This document shows, piece by piece, positions 1-9,877 of a stretch of 30,839 bases of DNA (position 1 is its first letter; each line of letters starts with the position of its first letter). The notes beneath the pieces were generated by a model that worked only from the letters and a program-made list of their open reading frames with translations, was not told the DNA's origin and made no database searches. The DNA comes from Sporisorium sorghi. Taxonomy: Eukaryota; Basidiomycota; Ustilaginomycetes; Ustilaginales; Ustilaginaceae. A program made the translations under genes and the position numbers. The stretch spans positions 1 through 30,839 of the forward strand of contig JALCCG010000253.1 in NCBI GenBank assembly GCA_023212695.1. Reading direction: 5' to 3'.

Positions 1-71
<71 letters not shown>

Positions 72-105
72 CTTTTCTTTTTCTTTTCTTTTCTTTTTTT
101 CTTTT
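1..105. repeat. T homopolymer and T/C-rich tract at the window edge
   Basis: The first 70 or so bases are T only, followed by a T-rich stretch broken by single C residues up to about position 105. It lies upstream of the PUS7 start at 202. Its position exactly at the edge suggests an assembly break at a homopolymer, and the true length cannot be trusted. A pyrimidine-rich promoter element of PUS7 is possible for the part near 70-105. Confidence 0.85.
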
Positions 106-201
106 TTGTGTTTTTGTGTCACTTTCGACGTTCCCGCTCATCCTTCTTCCCCCGCACCAACCCTCTTTTCAATCCGTCTCCTGGGACCCAACATCGAGAC
201 G

Positions 202-861
202 ATGGCCGAAGAACCCCCACACATCTCCACCGACCCGTCCAGCCCAGCAGCCAAGCGGGTCAAGCTCGACGATGGCACCACCACCACCGCTGCTTCCACC
301 CCCGAAACCCGAATGACAGAATCGCGAGCCGGAATCACATCGTACATCGACGCCGACCAACCCGGGTTCCAGGGGATCATCAAGCAGCGCTTCACCGACT
401 TTATGGTCAACGAGATCGACGCTGCGGGCAACGTGTGTCGGTTGACCTCGCTCGAGCCTCCTGTGGGGAAGCTGCTGGCGCAGTTGCGGCCGGATGCAGC
501 TGCTGAGGAAACAGCGCAGGAGCAGGCAAAAGCGCCGGTGCAGATCGACGAGAGCGCCTGGCCGGATGACGCGGACGAGAAGCTGCAGCAGTTCTTTGCG
601 GTAGATGCGATCGAGGGGCTGAAGCACATGTGGGCGCAGGGCAAGCAGCGCACGAGCATGGCTACGGGCGCTAATGCGACCATTGTGTCTGCGGATAGCA
701 TCGTGACGAATCCGCTCGAGGACAAGGCGCAGCGCACGCAGGTGCATAAGCTCGTGCGTGAGCTGTTTCATGGCAAGCTCGCGACGGACTCGTGCCAGGT
801 TCGACCACGAGGCGCAGCAGCGAAGGAGGAGGAAGACGAGGACGCACGTGCCAACGGAACC

Positions 862-897
<36 letters not shown>

Positions 898-2607
898 GCT
901 GCTTCGACGCGAATTGCCGTTCGGTGGGCGAACCGGTCCGATCGGAGAGCAGGCGATGGGTTATCGGAGGAAGCAACGAGCTCGCCGCCGTACATCCACT
1001 TTTTGCTGCACAAGACGAACCGCGACCACCAGGAGGCCATGGGGATGCTCGCTGAGAGCTTGCGCCTGGGAGGCAGTGGCGGCGGACGAGGCCGAGGTCG
1101 CGGCAGAGGCGGCTTTGCGGGTCGAGGAGGCGGCGGCCGACCACCCACAAAAGACCTCTCCGTCGCAGGAACAAAGGACAAGCGCGCAGTAACAGTACAA
1201 CGCGTCTCGCTCAAACGCAACCGCAAGACGCTCGAAGACGTGTACCGTCTGGTCAACGGGATCACCGCCGACGTCTCCTCCTCCAAAACCAAGGGCAAAG
1301 GGCGCACCGTTGTAGACGCCACAACGACACGCGCCGAGCGCGGCATCCGCATCGGCCACCTACAGTACGCGCACCAGCCGCTCAAGCTCGGCCAGCTCAT
1401 GGGCAACGAGTTCACCGTCACGCTCCGCAACGTCCGCCCCAGCAGCACCACCGAAAGTTCGCACGAAGACTTCCTTACAAGCGTGCGCCGCTCGATGGAC
1501 GTCCTCCGCGAGCGCGGGTTCATCAACTACTTTGGCATGCAGCGCTTCGGCACGGGCGCGATCCCCACGCACCACTTCGGCATCTGCATCCTGCGCAACG
1601 ACTTTAAGGCCGCCATCGATCTGCTGTTTGAACCGCGCACTGCGTCGAGCGCCGATGCGGACGACGGCGACTCTCCGGACCTGCTCCGCGCTAAACAGCT
1701 GTACCGCGAGGGGGAGCTGGACGCAGCGTACCACGCGATCCCCAAGAACTGCGTTGCGGAGAAGCACATCCTCGATAAGATGCGCAGTGCCAAGTGGAAC
1801 ACGGGCGACTGGGCGGGCGCGTTTGGCAATGTGCCGCGGACGCTGAGGCTCATGTACGTGCATGCGTACCAGTCGTACGTGTGGAACCGGCTGGTGTCGG
1901 AGCGCATTGCGCGGTTTGGCAGCGCTCAGGCGGTGGAGGGCGATCTGGTGTTTGCCGATCAACGCGAGGACGACGTCTGGCACGCCGAGGAGGACGACGC
2001 TGATGACGACAAAAGCGATGGCGACGACGACGATCTGCGCAACGGCAACGGCGGCAGAACGGAGAGACTCGCCACCTGGCAGCGTCCTGTCAAAATTCTC
2101 ACCGCCAACGACATCGCATCAGCGCAATACACGATCTACGACGTGATCCTCCCCCTGCCCGGCGCATCCATCGACCTCCCCGCCGGCTGGATGTCCGAGC
2201 TCTACCACTCGATCCTCGCCTCGGACTCGCTCACTCCCTCTCAGCTGACGTCCTCGCGCATCCCAGAGTACCAGCTCAACGGCTCGTACCGCCGCATGCT
2301 CGCGCGCCCGCGGCACTTCAGCTACCGCCTCACAGCCTACACCGACCCGGACCGCCCGCTCACCCACACCGACGAAGAGCGCTGCCTCAATCCCGCCCTC
2401 GCCGCGCAACCAGAGGAGCCGTCTCCGCAGTCGGAGGCAGCAGCACAGTTCACAGCACTGACACTGACGTTCCAGCTGCCGTCGTCGTCGTACGCCACCA
2501 TGCTGATGCGCGAAGCGCTCAAGTCCGACACGTCGAGCTTCAAGCACCGCCAGATGACGCAGAAGAGCGAAGACCAGCACTTCAAGGGCTTGTCGACGCA
2601 GGCTTGA
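202..2607 (+). CDS. PUS7: tRNA pseudouridine synthase Pus7 (TruD family)
   Basis: Intronless, 801 residues from the ATG at 202. The frame is open back to 106, but 202 is the first ATG and sits just before an ordinary hydrophilic N-terminus. The TruD signature AGTKDKRA lies near residue 322-329; its Asp (about residue 326, codon 1177-1179) matches the catalytic Asp of the family. Other family-like blocks are INYFGMQRFG and the C-terminal RRMLARPRHFSY region. Pus7 isomerises uridine to pseudouridine in tRNA, U2 snRNA and some mRNAs in fungi. The protein is longer than yeast Pus7 (about 676 residues) because of low-complexity inserts: a poly-Ser run coded by AGC repeats, an Arg-Gly-rich box just before the catalytic motif, and an acidic Asp-rich insert near 1993-2035. 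It converges with MAF1, with 187 bp between the stops. Confidence 0.93.
863..897 (+). repeat. AGC microsatellite coding poly-Ser in PUS7
   Basis: About eleven consecutive AGC triplets inside the PUS7 reading frame give a run of serines. It lies in the low-complexity segment N-terminal to the catalytic domain, so length changes in multiples of three would be tolerated. Confidence 0.9.
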
Positions 2608-2794
2608 TGTTGAGAGAAGCAATCGCACGGTTGCGGACACAATACAAATACAGAAACGAAAGAAAGAGCCACATGTGACTGCTGAGCCCGATAACGATAT
2701 ACGCGAGGCTTGTCGGAAAAGAGTGACCTGAAAGCGCTGAAGCACCGAGGAGAAACGACGGTGAACACAAACTTGAAAGGCCGCACAAAGATGC

Positions 2795-4447
2795 TCAAGC
2801 CGCCTGCTTCTTGACGCGCTTCTGATCAAACGTGCTCGAGGAAGCATCAGACGAACGTTTGCTGCGCATCGACGTAGTCGCTCGCGTCGACTTGTTGATA
2901 GTGCCGCCGACACCGGCGCTGGCCGAAGCAGCGGGCGCACCGGCGCTGAGAAGAGCCGCATCGAGCGAGTTGATGGCCCTTCGACCGTCGACAACGACAA
3001 TGTCCTCCATCGGGTCTGTTGTGCGCACTGCACGCGGCGAAGCGTGTGGGAAGGGCGAGAGCTGCGAGGGCGCTGGGCTGCCCGAGTCGGTGCGGATATG
3101 GCCTGGTCGTCCAGCGCGCTTGAGCGAGCCGGTCGAGTCGGTTCTGGCAATGGCACGCTTGGCGAGCGTAGGAGCAGCGGCAGCAGCTGCGGGTGCGACA
3201 GCGGCTTGCTTCTTGGTCGCACTGGACGAAGCTCGTTGACGACCCGAAGCGGAACGCGGCGATGTGACGCGGGAAAAGCTGGCTTGTGGCGATCCAAGCG
3301 AGGCACTGAGCACGCGAGGTGGTTGTGCGTAAGCCCAGGAAGAGGTGGGCATGCCAAAGCGGGCATTCTTTCGACTCCAGACCGAGACAAAGAGGATGCG
3401 CTTCATCTTGCGGTTGTAGAAGAATGCAAAGGTGGACCACAGCAGACCGGCGCCAGTGCCGTCCAGGTCATCCTCCTCGTCATGGAAGCTCGAATCGTTG
3501 TAGTCAGAGCAAGATGCGAGACTCGAGGTTTCTATGGACGGCCCCCTCCTAGCGTCGAGACCCGCACGCGAGAGGACCACGTTTCCGTCTGGCCCGATCG
3601 TCGCAATCGTGTTGTGAGGAGCCGGCTTGCCTCCACCCAGACCTTCGCCGAAGACATCCTCGTCAAACATGGGTGCGTCTTCCATCTCCTCGTCGTCATC
3701 ATCATCGGCAGGGCCGTGTGTTCGTGCACGCGGAGTGTCCTCACGGCCGCGCATGCCGTCGTCGTCGTCCCAGTACTCTTCGTCCTCGTAGAGGTCATCG
3801 TCGCCGAGATCGCCCTCCTCTTCGGGCTCTGCGCTGGCGTGCGGGTCCGAGTTCATGTCGGGATGGAACGTGTAGACCTCGCAGTCGGAAACATTCATAA
3901 TGTCGTCGAGAATGTGCGAGAGTGCTGGATGAGTGATGAGGGGCGGCAACGAGGTGGTTGCTCCTGCCGAGCTGGGCGATTCGCCCGCCGTGCCGAGCGC
4001 AAAGCTGGGCTCTTCGAAGGAGCCAGGGAATGAGCTGTAAGAGCGCGGCGCGTTGGACGATGTCTTGAGGCTGAGCAGAGTGGTGCTGAGCGAGTTGAGC
4101 ACCATGGCGGGGCTCATCTCCTTGCGGAAATCAGCCGGGTTGACCTCGCTGAAGTCATGATCAGGAAAGGCGACATTGAGCGTGGCGATGAGCAAGAAGA
4201 GGGTCTTGCGGGCCGATGCCTGGTCGAGACGGCCAAAGGGAGAGGCAAGCGCAGCCTCGAGATAGTCGGGGGGAGAGGTGGATGCCGAGCGAAGGTAGGA
4301 GGACTCGAGACTCTTGAAGAGACGCTTCTCCTTGGAGACGGTCTTGCAAGAGTATGCCTCCATGCGGGTGAAGACCTTGCATTCGGCGGACTCGAAGGTG
4401 AGCGCGCGGGAAAGCAGCTCGAGCTCGGGGTATTCGAGGTATTTCAT
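2795..4447 (-). CDS. MAF1: Maf1, repressor of RNA polymerase III
   Basis: 550 residues from the ATG at 4447 (MKYLEYPELELL). This start was chosen because it matches the conserved Maf1 N-terminus; the frame is open upstream to 4804. Family blocks in order: the A box (residues 1-47, including RMEAYSCK), the B region around residues 180-207 (CEVYTFHPDMNSDP), and the C region around 331-357 (LLWSTFAFFYNRKMKRILF). Maf1 binds RNA polymerase III and represses tRNA and 5S synthesis under stress and low TOR activity. Between the B and C regions is a long acidic linker rich in Asp and Glu. The C-terminal 190 residues are Ser/Ala/Pro-rich with several SP/TP sites and a basic KRVKKQ end, plausible phosphorylation and nuclear-targeting elements. 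A 5' leader intron is possible: GTGAGT donor at 4804 and CCACAG acceptor at 4465, although 340 nt is long for this window. Confidence 0.93.
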   Translation of the reverse strand: MKYLEYPELELLSRALTFESAECKVFTRMEAYSCKTVSKEKRLFKSLESSYLRSASTSPPDYLEAALASPFGRLDQASARKTLFLLIATLNVAFPDHDFSEVNPADFRKEMSPAMVLNSLSTTLLSLKTSSNAPRSYSSFPGSFEEPSFALGTAGESPSSAGATTSLPPLITHPALSHILDDIMNVSDCEVYTFHPDMNSDPHASAEPEEEGDLGDDDLYEDEEYWDDDDGMRGREDTPRARTHGPADDDDDEEMEDAPMFDEDVFGEGLGGGKPAPHNTIATIGPDGNVVLSRAGLDARRGPSIETSSLASCSDYNDSSFHDEEDDLDGTGAGLLWSTFAFFYNRKMKRILFVSVWSRKNARFGMPTSSWAYAQPPRVLSASLGSPQASFSRVTSPRSASGRQRASSSATKKQAAVAPAAAAAAPTLAKRAIARTDSTGSLKRAGRPGHIRTDSGSPAPSQLSPFPHASPRAVRTTDPMEDIVVVDGRRAINSLDAALLSAGAPAASASAGVGGTINKSTRATTSMRSKRSSDASSSTFDQKRVKKQAA

Positions 4448-6339
4448 GGTGAGAAACGTGCGAGCTGTGGTCGATGGATTGAGAATCCAGGCAAAGAAGG
4501 TCGAGGCAAGACAAGAAGCGGGAAGAGAGCAGTCTCGAGACAGAACAGGGACGGTAAGGTCAGCAAGCGCTTGTTGCATTTCGGCGGATTGCCAACCGTG
4601 CTGAAAGTGATACAAGATGGGAGCAAGGGAACCGGCTCTGCTCGTCGTCGATGCCGAAAGTCGATCCGCTCGTCCGAATGCTGAGCAGCTGATGAGCCGA
4701 AACGGTTGCGGTCGTTTGCTGCGCAGACCAGCTGAGCAGGACGACGATCGAGATGACGAGCAAAGGACGGCTTCGAGAGGCGTTGTAGGATCTGCAATAC
4801 TCACGCCTAAACTCGGGAGGTCAGCTCTGTTATTGGGGTGATTGAATGATCAATCGAGCGGTCCGGGGAGGAGAGGCCTGACGGGCACGAGGTCGTCGTC
4901 AACGTGAGAAAATGAGTTGAACTTGCGGCGGGTCAGCGTAGTGCGCTATGCAAAGGAAGGGGGATGGGGACAATGACCCTACGCGTGGATTGCGCAAGTC
5001 AGCCCAGGATGAAAGTGAGTGGTAAGATGGGATCGCCGAACACGCCTGGATTGGGTGCCCGAGATTGGGGTTGAGATGGGACGTATCGCGTCGATCGCGA
5101 TGATCTCGTTTGTCGTCGTATCAATCTTCAGTGAAGGAGATGATGATGGTGGTGAGGAGGTGAGAAACGAAAGGCGGAGCGCAGTCATTGATTGAATCGA
5201 CTTTCGGCTCTCATCAAAAACGCGCCAAAACGGGCAAAGCGGCAGCAGCAGGCAGCAGCAGGTAGCAGGCGACAGGCGACAGGCGACAGCGGATAAGCCG
5301 GACTGAGAGCTTGGTTCGCTGCTAGAATGCGGCGATTTTTCGAGGGCACGTTGTGTGACGGCTACTTTACTCGCAGCTGGGCGGATGAAAGCGGCTGGGT
5401 AATCTTGAGGCACTAGACGAGAGTCGGTCAACGCGTTGATCCTCCTTTTCGCTCACATTCTGTTTTTCGGGGTCACTTGCGCTCGCTCTGCTGTTCCGTT
5501 GATCCGTTTCGGTTTCCCACCGTCAAAGTCAATCACAGCAACAAGGAGCACGTTCGGATCGACAGCCGACCCATGCAACCAAAAACAAGCTTCATCTCTC
5601 AGCCTCGAAAGCAGTGCGGAAAGCCTGCGTAACGAACAGCACCGCATTGTCGTTGCTGGCGTCGTGGGCACTGCAATATCATTGCTGACGGCTTGTCTTT
5701 CGTCTCCTCTTCAGTCATCCGCTACGGGCTCTTTCCTGGCCGCAATGTGGCTACAGTATGAGATCACACCGTGTGACAGATGCGGAGGTGATCATAGAGA
5801 GAGGCAGAGGGACCCTGCTTGGGCGTGCATCAATGCAGTCAGTCACAGTTCAGCTTCGATCGAGCTGGATCTAACATTGCGGGATTAGTGTCCTACTGTA
5901 GCCCGATCTGAGATACGTCTCTCGTACGAAAGCTTGGATCCATAATGAAAACGTTGCCATTGACGTGCAGGCTGGCTGTCCGCCTTTGAAAGCTGCAAAA
6001 GTCGCTCCACCGACAGCGCAGAGAGGCTCATGAGTGTGTGACGCGAAAAAAAATAAAAAATAAATATATATATATATATATATAGAATTGGTGTTGGACC
6101 ACAATTTTGCAACGCATCGCTTGCTCGCTCGCTCAACACGCCCGATCCCGCTCGTCCCCTCCTTCATCACTCACGACCTCCATCATCGTTTCTCACCCTA
6201 TCCCCCTCCTTCAACACGCCCATCTGCGGCTTTCCTTTCAGTCCTTTGTTTCCCGCACAGTCCATCCTGTCTCTCGACATTGGCTTCCATTCGTCGCGTC
6301 GCATCTCATCACTGGCGCGTCGTTCCTCTCACCGTCACC
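4448..6339. other. Divergent intergenic region MAF1 / Bqt4-like gene
   Basis: About 1.9 kb between two divergent starts. It holds short GGCAGCAG/GGCGACA tandem copies near 5240-5290, an A/T-rich stretch at 6045-6084 and a pyrimidine-rich leader just before 6340. Open frames inside (for example 5436-5888 and 4979-5431) lack a good ATG context or recognisable protein features. I see no convincing gene; promoter and leader sequence is the simplest reading. Confidence 0.6.
6064..6084. repeat. (AT)n microsatellite upstream of the Bqt4-like gene
   Basis: About ten AT dinucleotides directly after an A-rich stretch, roughly 255 bp upstream of the ATG at 6340. It is very AT-rich compared with the surrounding GC-rich DNA, so it may lie in the core promoter or in a nucleosome-poor site. 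Confidence 0.9.
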
Positions 6340-7788
6340 ATGCCCGCCGCCGCTTCTACCCGCAAGTCGACGCCTACGCGCAAGTCGACTCCTCGACGCG
6401 CCCGCTCCTCCTCGGTCGCTTCCAACGCCTCCACAGCCGCCCCCGCTTCGCCTTCCGCATCGCCCCGTAAGACCAGAAAGGAAAAGGAGGCTGCTGCCGC
6501 TGCCACCACCGCCAAGCAGGTCAAGGACGCCAAGGCCGACCTCGATCGTCCCAAGCTTCCCACCAAGAAGAACCCTAGACTCAAAGAGGTCGACGAGGCC
6601 GTCGTCAAGCTCCAGATCATCAAGCGCGAAGGTCACAACATCATCATCGGCCGCGTCAAGCTCCCCACCGTCAACGGTCAGGACCACGCCTTCCTGCTCA
6701 AGCGCTTCGACACCAACGCCATGGCCGCCTCGTCCATGTTCCGTCTCGCTTTTCCGTTTGCCGACGGCAACGCTGAAGCCGCCGAGATGCAGTTCCTCGA
6801 TGCCAAGTACGACACCAACCGCGCCAACGGTGGCTACATTCTCGAGGAGGTCAAGGCTCCCGAGACTCCCAAGAAGCGCGGTCGTCCCCGCAAGACCGCA
6901 GAGACGCCCAAGAAGGATACCGGCGCAGCTACCGACTCCGAGTCCGTCAGCGGCGAAAAGCAGATCCGTGTTCTTCCCGAGGGTAGCACCGGCGTGCGTC
7001 TTCAGGGCACCTGGATCCCCGCCGAGGACGCCATCGAGGTCGCCGAAGACTACGGCATCGCCAAGTACGCTCTTGCGCTCATTCACGCTACTGCCGAGCA
7101 CTCGGAGGACGGTGGTGCCCCCATCCTCACCTCGGCTCCCGTTGCGGAAGTCAAGACTCCCCGCAAGCGCCAACGTGTTTCTGCCGCTGCTGCTGCCGCT
7201 TCCGACGCCGAAGCCTCGCCCAAGCTCGTTCAGAAGGTGACGCGCGTCGAGAACGCCGACGGTACCATCTCGCAGGTCAACGTGCAATCCACCATCGAGG
7301 CCCAGTCGTCGTCCAACGGCATCCCCGCTGCACTCTCGCAGGCCGAGATCGAGGCTCAGATCGCCGAGGCTAAAGCGCTCGCGGCTGGCATCCAGAAATC
7401 CGCATCCGCCGGTGGAAAGAGCCCCTCGAGCCGCGGTCAGAAGCGTCGTGCGGTCAACGACCGTCCCACTGCCGAGATTGATCCTTTGGCCGATGACGAG
7501 GAGGACTACGCCGAGTCCGGCCGCGTGGTGCGTGCCTTCCGACGAAGCACGCGTGCGGCTCGCAAGCGTCCCATTGCTACTACCGCCGGTGTGGTGGCTG
7601 CTGCGGGCGCGGTGGGTGCCGGTGCGCTCGCCTGGATCTCTGGCGGTAACCCGGACGTTGCGATCCAGACGCTCCAGACGAGCTTGCAGAGCATTGGACT
7701 GCAGAACTTGCAGAACTTGGGCCTGCAGAACTTGCAGCAGTTTGGTGGACAGATTGGTGGCCAGATTGCTTCGTACTTGCCGTGGTGA
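6340..7788 (+). CDS. Bqt4-like nuclear envelope protein with KilA-N/APSES-like domain
   Basis: 482 residues from the ATG at 6340, which sits in a good CACC-ATG context; the upstream open frame reads a pyrimidine-rich leader. Residues about 67-251 resemble the APSES/KilA-N-like domain of fission yeast Bqt4: LPTKKNPRL, SSMFRLAFPFA, then GTWIPAEDAIEVAEDYGIAKYAL. An AT-hook-like KKRGRPRKT lies inside it. A single hydrophobic segment follows near residues 412-434 (VVAAAGAVGAGALAWI), preceded by basic residues. The C-terminus ends with Gln/Leu/Asn repeats. In S. pombe, Bqt4 is an inner nuclear membrane protein that tethers telomeres to the envelope. That role here is inferred from domain order and membrane anchor. 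The N-terminal 65 residues are basic and Ser/Pro/Ala-rich with two KSTP repeats. An APSES-type transcription factor is less likely because of the C-terminal membrane anchor. Confidence 0.78.
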   Translation: MPAAASTRKSTPTRKSTPRRARSSSVASNASTAAPASPSASPRKTRKEKEAAAAATTAKQVKDAKADLDRPKLPTKKNPRLKEVDEAVVKLQIIKREGHNIIIGRVKLPTVNGQDHAFLLKRFDTNAMAASSMFRLAFPFADGNAEAAEMQFLDAKYDTNRANGGYILEEVKAPETPKKRGRPRKTAETPKKDTGAATDSESVSGEKQIRVLPEGSTGVRLQGTWIPAEDAIEVAEDYGIAKYALALIHATAEHSEDGGAPILTSAPVAEVKTPRKRQRVSAAAAAASDAEASPKLVQKVTRVENADGTISQVNVQSTIEAQSSSNGIPAALSQAEIEAQIAEAKALAAGIQKSASAGGKSPSSRGQKRRAVNDRPTAEIDPLADDEEDYAESGRVVRAFRRSTRAARKRPIATTAGVVAAAGAVGAGALAWISGGNPDVAIQTLQTSLQSIGLQNLQNLGLQNLQQFGGQIGGQIASYLPW

Positions 7789-8763
7789 GCGGATCAGTGG
7801 CGGCTGGCGTGTCTGCGCGAGTACACTGTAGCGCTCCCACCCATCTCGATCTTCTGCGCTTTGCTTCGAAGTGTCGATGAAAGAGACGATACCTGCGCCT
7901 CTGTTTCGCCAGCATCGCATTGCGTTCAGGACCCGCCTGCCGATTCATTCTAGTCCTTGACATCTCGCCAGCTTTCTTTCTCGCTCAACCGACCCCGCGG
8001 TGCATGCTCCCACTGCTCCCTTTTTGTAGATTGTCACACTTCGCCTCTGACCGCCGACGAGCTCGTAGCTCCTCTTGATTCGACTCCTTTGTACTTGTTT
8101 CGCGCCCGCCTCTCTCTCTCGGCTCTTCCTTTAGGACTCACGCCTGCCCTGCCCTGCCCTGCCCTGCCCTGCCCTGCCCCGCCCCGCTCGCGGGCCTCGG
8201 CCTCTCCTTGACACGCAGTTCTCTCTCAAAAGAGAAGGCTGTGTAACTGCTACTTCTTCTTCCGCCACGACGTCTCTTTCCTTTCAACCCCTGCCGTTGC
8301 TTGCTAGGGTTTTGTTTCACTAATGGCTGGTAATCGATGAATCGAGATCTTCAAAACGAACCTTTCGGGAGCGTGTTGTGGGGATGGCGAATGCGTGACT
8401 GTTGATCGCGAAGACTCGAGTTGTTCAAAACGAAGCTCGAAGTGTGCGGTGAGATGGGTGGATGCGAGCGCTTAGGGGGGTGTGAGCGAGTGTGGTCTGT
8501 CGAGCGAGGAAGGAACGTTTGTGGAGAGCTCATCTTTCCCGCACGGCGCAATGCCGTGCGATATGGAATTGTCGCACACAAGACACACGCAATACCGCTC
8601 CAGCTGAGCGTTGGTGGTGGGGTGGGAAGCTAAGCAATGGACATTAGATTTGGGACTTTGTGTGTTCGAATTGTGTCACAACGGCGAGGCAGGCACGCGG
8701 GTGGGACCGGTAGCCTGTGCCGTGTTCCTGATCGCCGTGGTCAGGTCGTTCGAATGTGGGTGG
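7789..8763. other. Convergent intergenic region, Bqt4-like gene / FKBP12
   Basis: About 975 bp between two convergent stops, large for a 3'-3' spacer here. It contains the pentanucleotide tract at 8143-8179, and no frame in it has recognisable protein features or paired splice sites that I could trust. Confidence 0.55.
8143..8179. repeat. (CCTGC)n pentanucleotide repeat
   Basis: About seven tandem CCTGC units, ending in a CCCCGCCCCG variant. It sits about 355 bp after the Bqt4-like stop, between two convergent genes. Confidence 0.9.
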
Positions 8764-9183
8764 TTAAGCTGTGGAAGCACAACATGAACGCGACGTCGTC
8801 AGTATCGACATGAAGCTGTTGTCAGACGAAGGAGGGCGCTACTTACCGGACTTGCCGTTGATGGCGAGGAGCTCGACCTCAAACACCAGGTCCGCGTTGG
8901 GGGGGATGACGCTGCCGGCGCCGGCGGCGCCATAGCCCTCATTAGCCGGGATGTGCAGCTTGGCCTTCTCGCCGAGCGACAGCTGAGGAACACCCTGGTC
9001 CCAGCCCTGAATCACACGACCCACACCAATCTCCGTGCTGAACGGTCCGCGACCGGGCTTCTTCGACGAGTCGAACACCGAACCGTCTTTGGCGAGAGTG
9101 CCGGTGTAGTGCATGGTGACAGTGTCACCCACCTTGGGGAACGTCTTGCCGTCGCCGGGGCTGAGCTTCTCGATCTGAACCAT
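8764..9183 (-). CDS. FPR1: FKBP12 peptidyl-prolyl isomerase
   Basis: Two exons: 9183-8847 and 8768-8764. The intron (8846-8769, 78 nt) has a GTAAGT donor, a CTGAC branch site and a TTCCACAG acceptor. Splicing gives 113 residues ending GKSA; exon 2 supplies only the last two bases of the Ala codon and the stop. Without splicing the frame ends GKSGK. All pocket residues of FKBP12 are present: Tyr26, Phe37, Asp38, Phe48, Val57, Ile58, Trp61, Tyr84 and Phe101. The protein should therefore bind FK506 and rapamycin, catalyse prolyl isomerisation in the cytosol and be the rapamycin receptor for TOR. The ATG at 9183 matches the usual family start, but the frame is open upstream to 9294 with a presequence-like leader (see findings). 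Confidence 0.95.
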
Positions 9184-9877
9184 GGTTGCAAGTGTTGTGC
9201 TGAAGGAGCGTTTGAGTGGGTTGGTGGTGCGAAGGGTGGAGAGCCAAGACAGACTGCGCAACATAGACATGCTGATGATGATGGCCCAAAGCAAAGTGGC
9301 GAACGGACCATGTCGAAAAAAATCTCACCCTGCTGCGGCGGCTGTGCCAACAGAGCGAATGGCGAAGACCTTCTCGTCTCGCCGCCCAGAGCGCTGCTTC
9401 AATCAAATGAGGGTCGAGTTTTGTATTCACCTCCACCAAATTGGGCATTTCAACAAGCTCTAGGCTCAAATACAAAAATGCACTCAGAGGCCCCAAGCCT
9501 CTAGCGCGATGTAGCCCCCAACACCACCTTTCGCACGTCGTTCGCCAGCGTCGAACGTGGGCTGTCCAAACGCAGCAGCAACAGCTTTGCTACCCGATCT
9601 AGATCGGGGCACGTCATGACCCACGAACAGAAGCCCAGCGGGCCCCGTAACAGCAACGCTTCTTCATGCTTCGACTGTGATCGTGATCGACGTTTCATTC
9701 GTACGTTGACTGTGATTGCGAACAAGAGCCAAGGGGCCGTTGTGAGGAGCAATGTGGGTTGGATCACCGTAATATTGCAAACACGCGAGTCGAGCGGTGT
9801 TGTTACGTAGGATCATAGTCGGACAGTGTCGCGCACCGGCATCGCTGCTCTTACTCCCAGCTCGCAAAGCTCTGCAG
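9184..9877. other. Spacer between FKBP12 start and KDM3-like stop
   Basis: About 690 bp between two tandem minus-strand genes; it should hold the FKBP12 promoter and leader. The part nearest FKBP12 (9184-9294) is an in-frame open extension of FKBP12. Farther out I see no recognisable gene. Confidence 0.5.

Noticed and set aside
2119..3390. 423-codon minus-strand frame spanning PUS7 end and MAF1
   Set aside because: Overlaps two well-supported genes, one antisense and one in another frame; no family features.
5436..5888. 150-codon plus-strand frame in the MAF1/Bqt4-like spacer
   Set aside because: Does not begin with ATG, no domain, no conserved-looking segment; likely chance.
6238..7920. 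560-codon minus-strand frame over the Bqt4-like gene
   Set aside because: Antisense to a gene with recognised domains; composition (Gly/Leu/Arg) is that of a shadow frame produced by strong GC bias at third positions.
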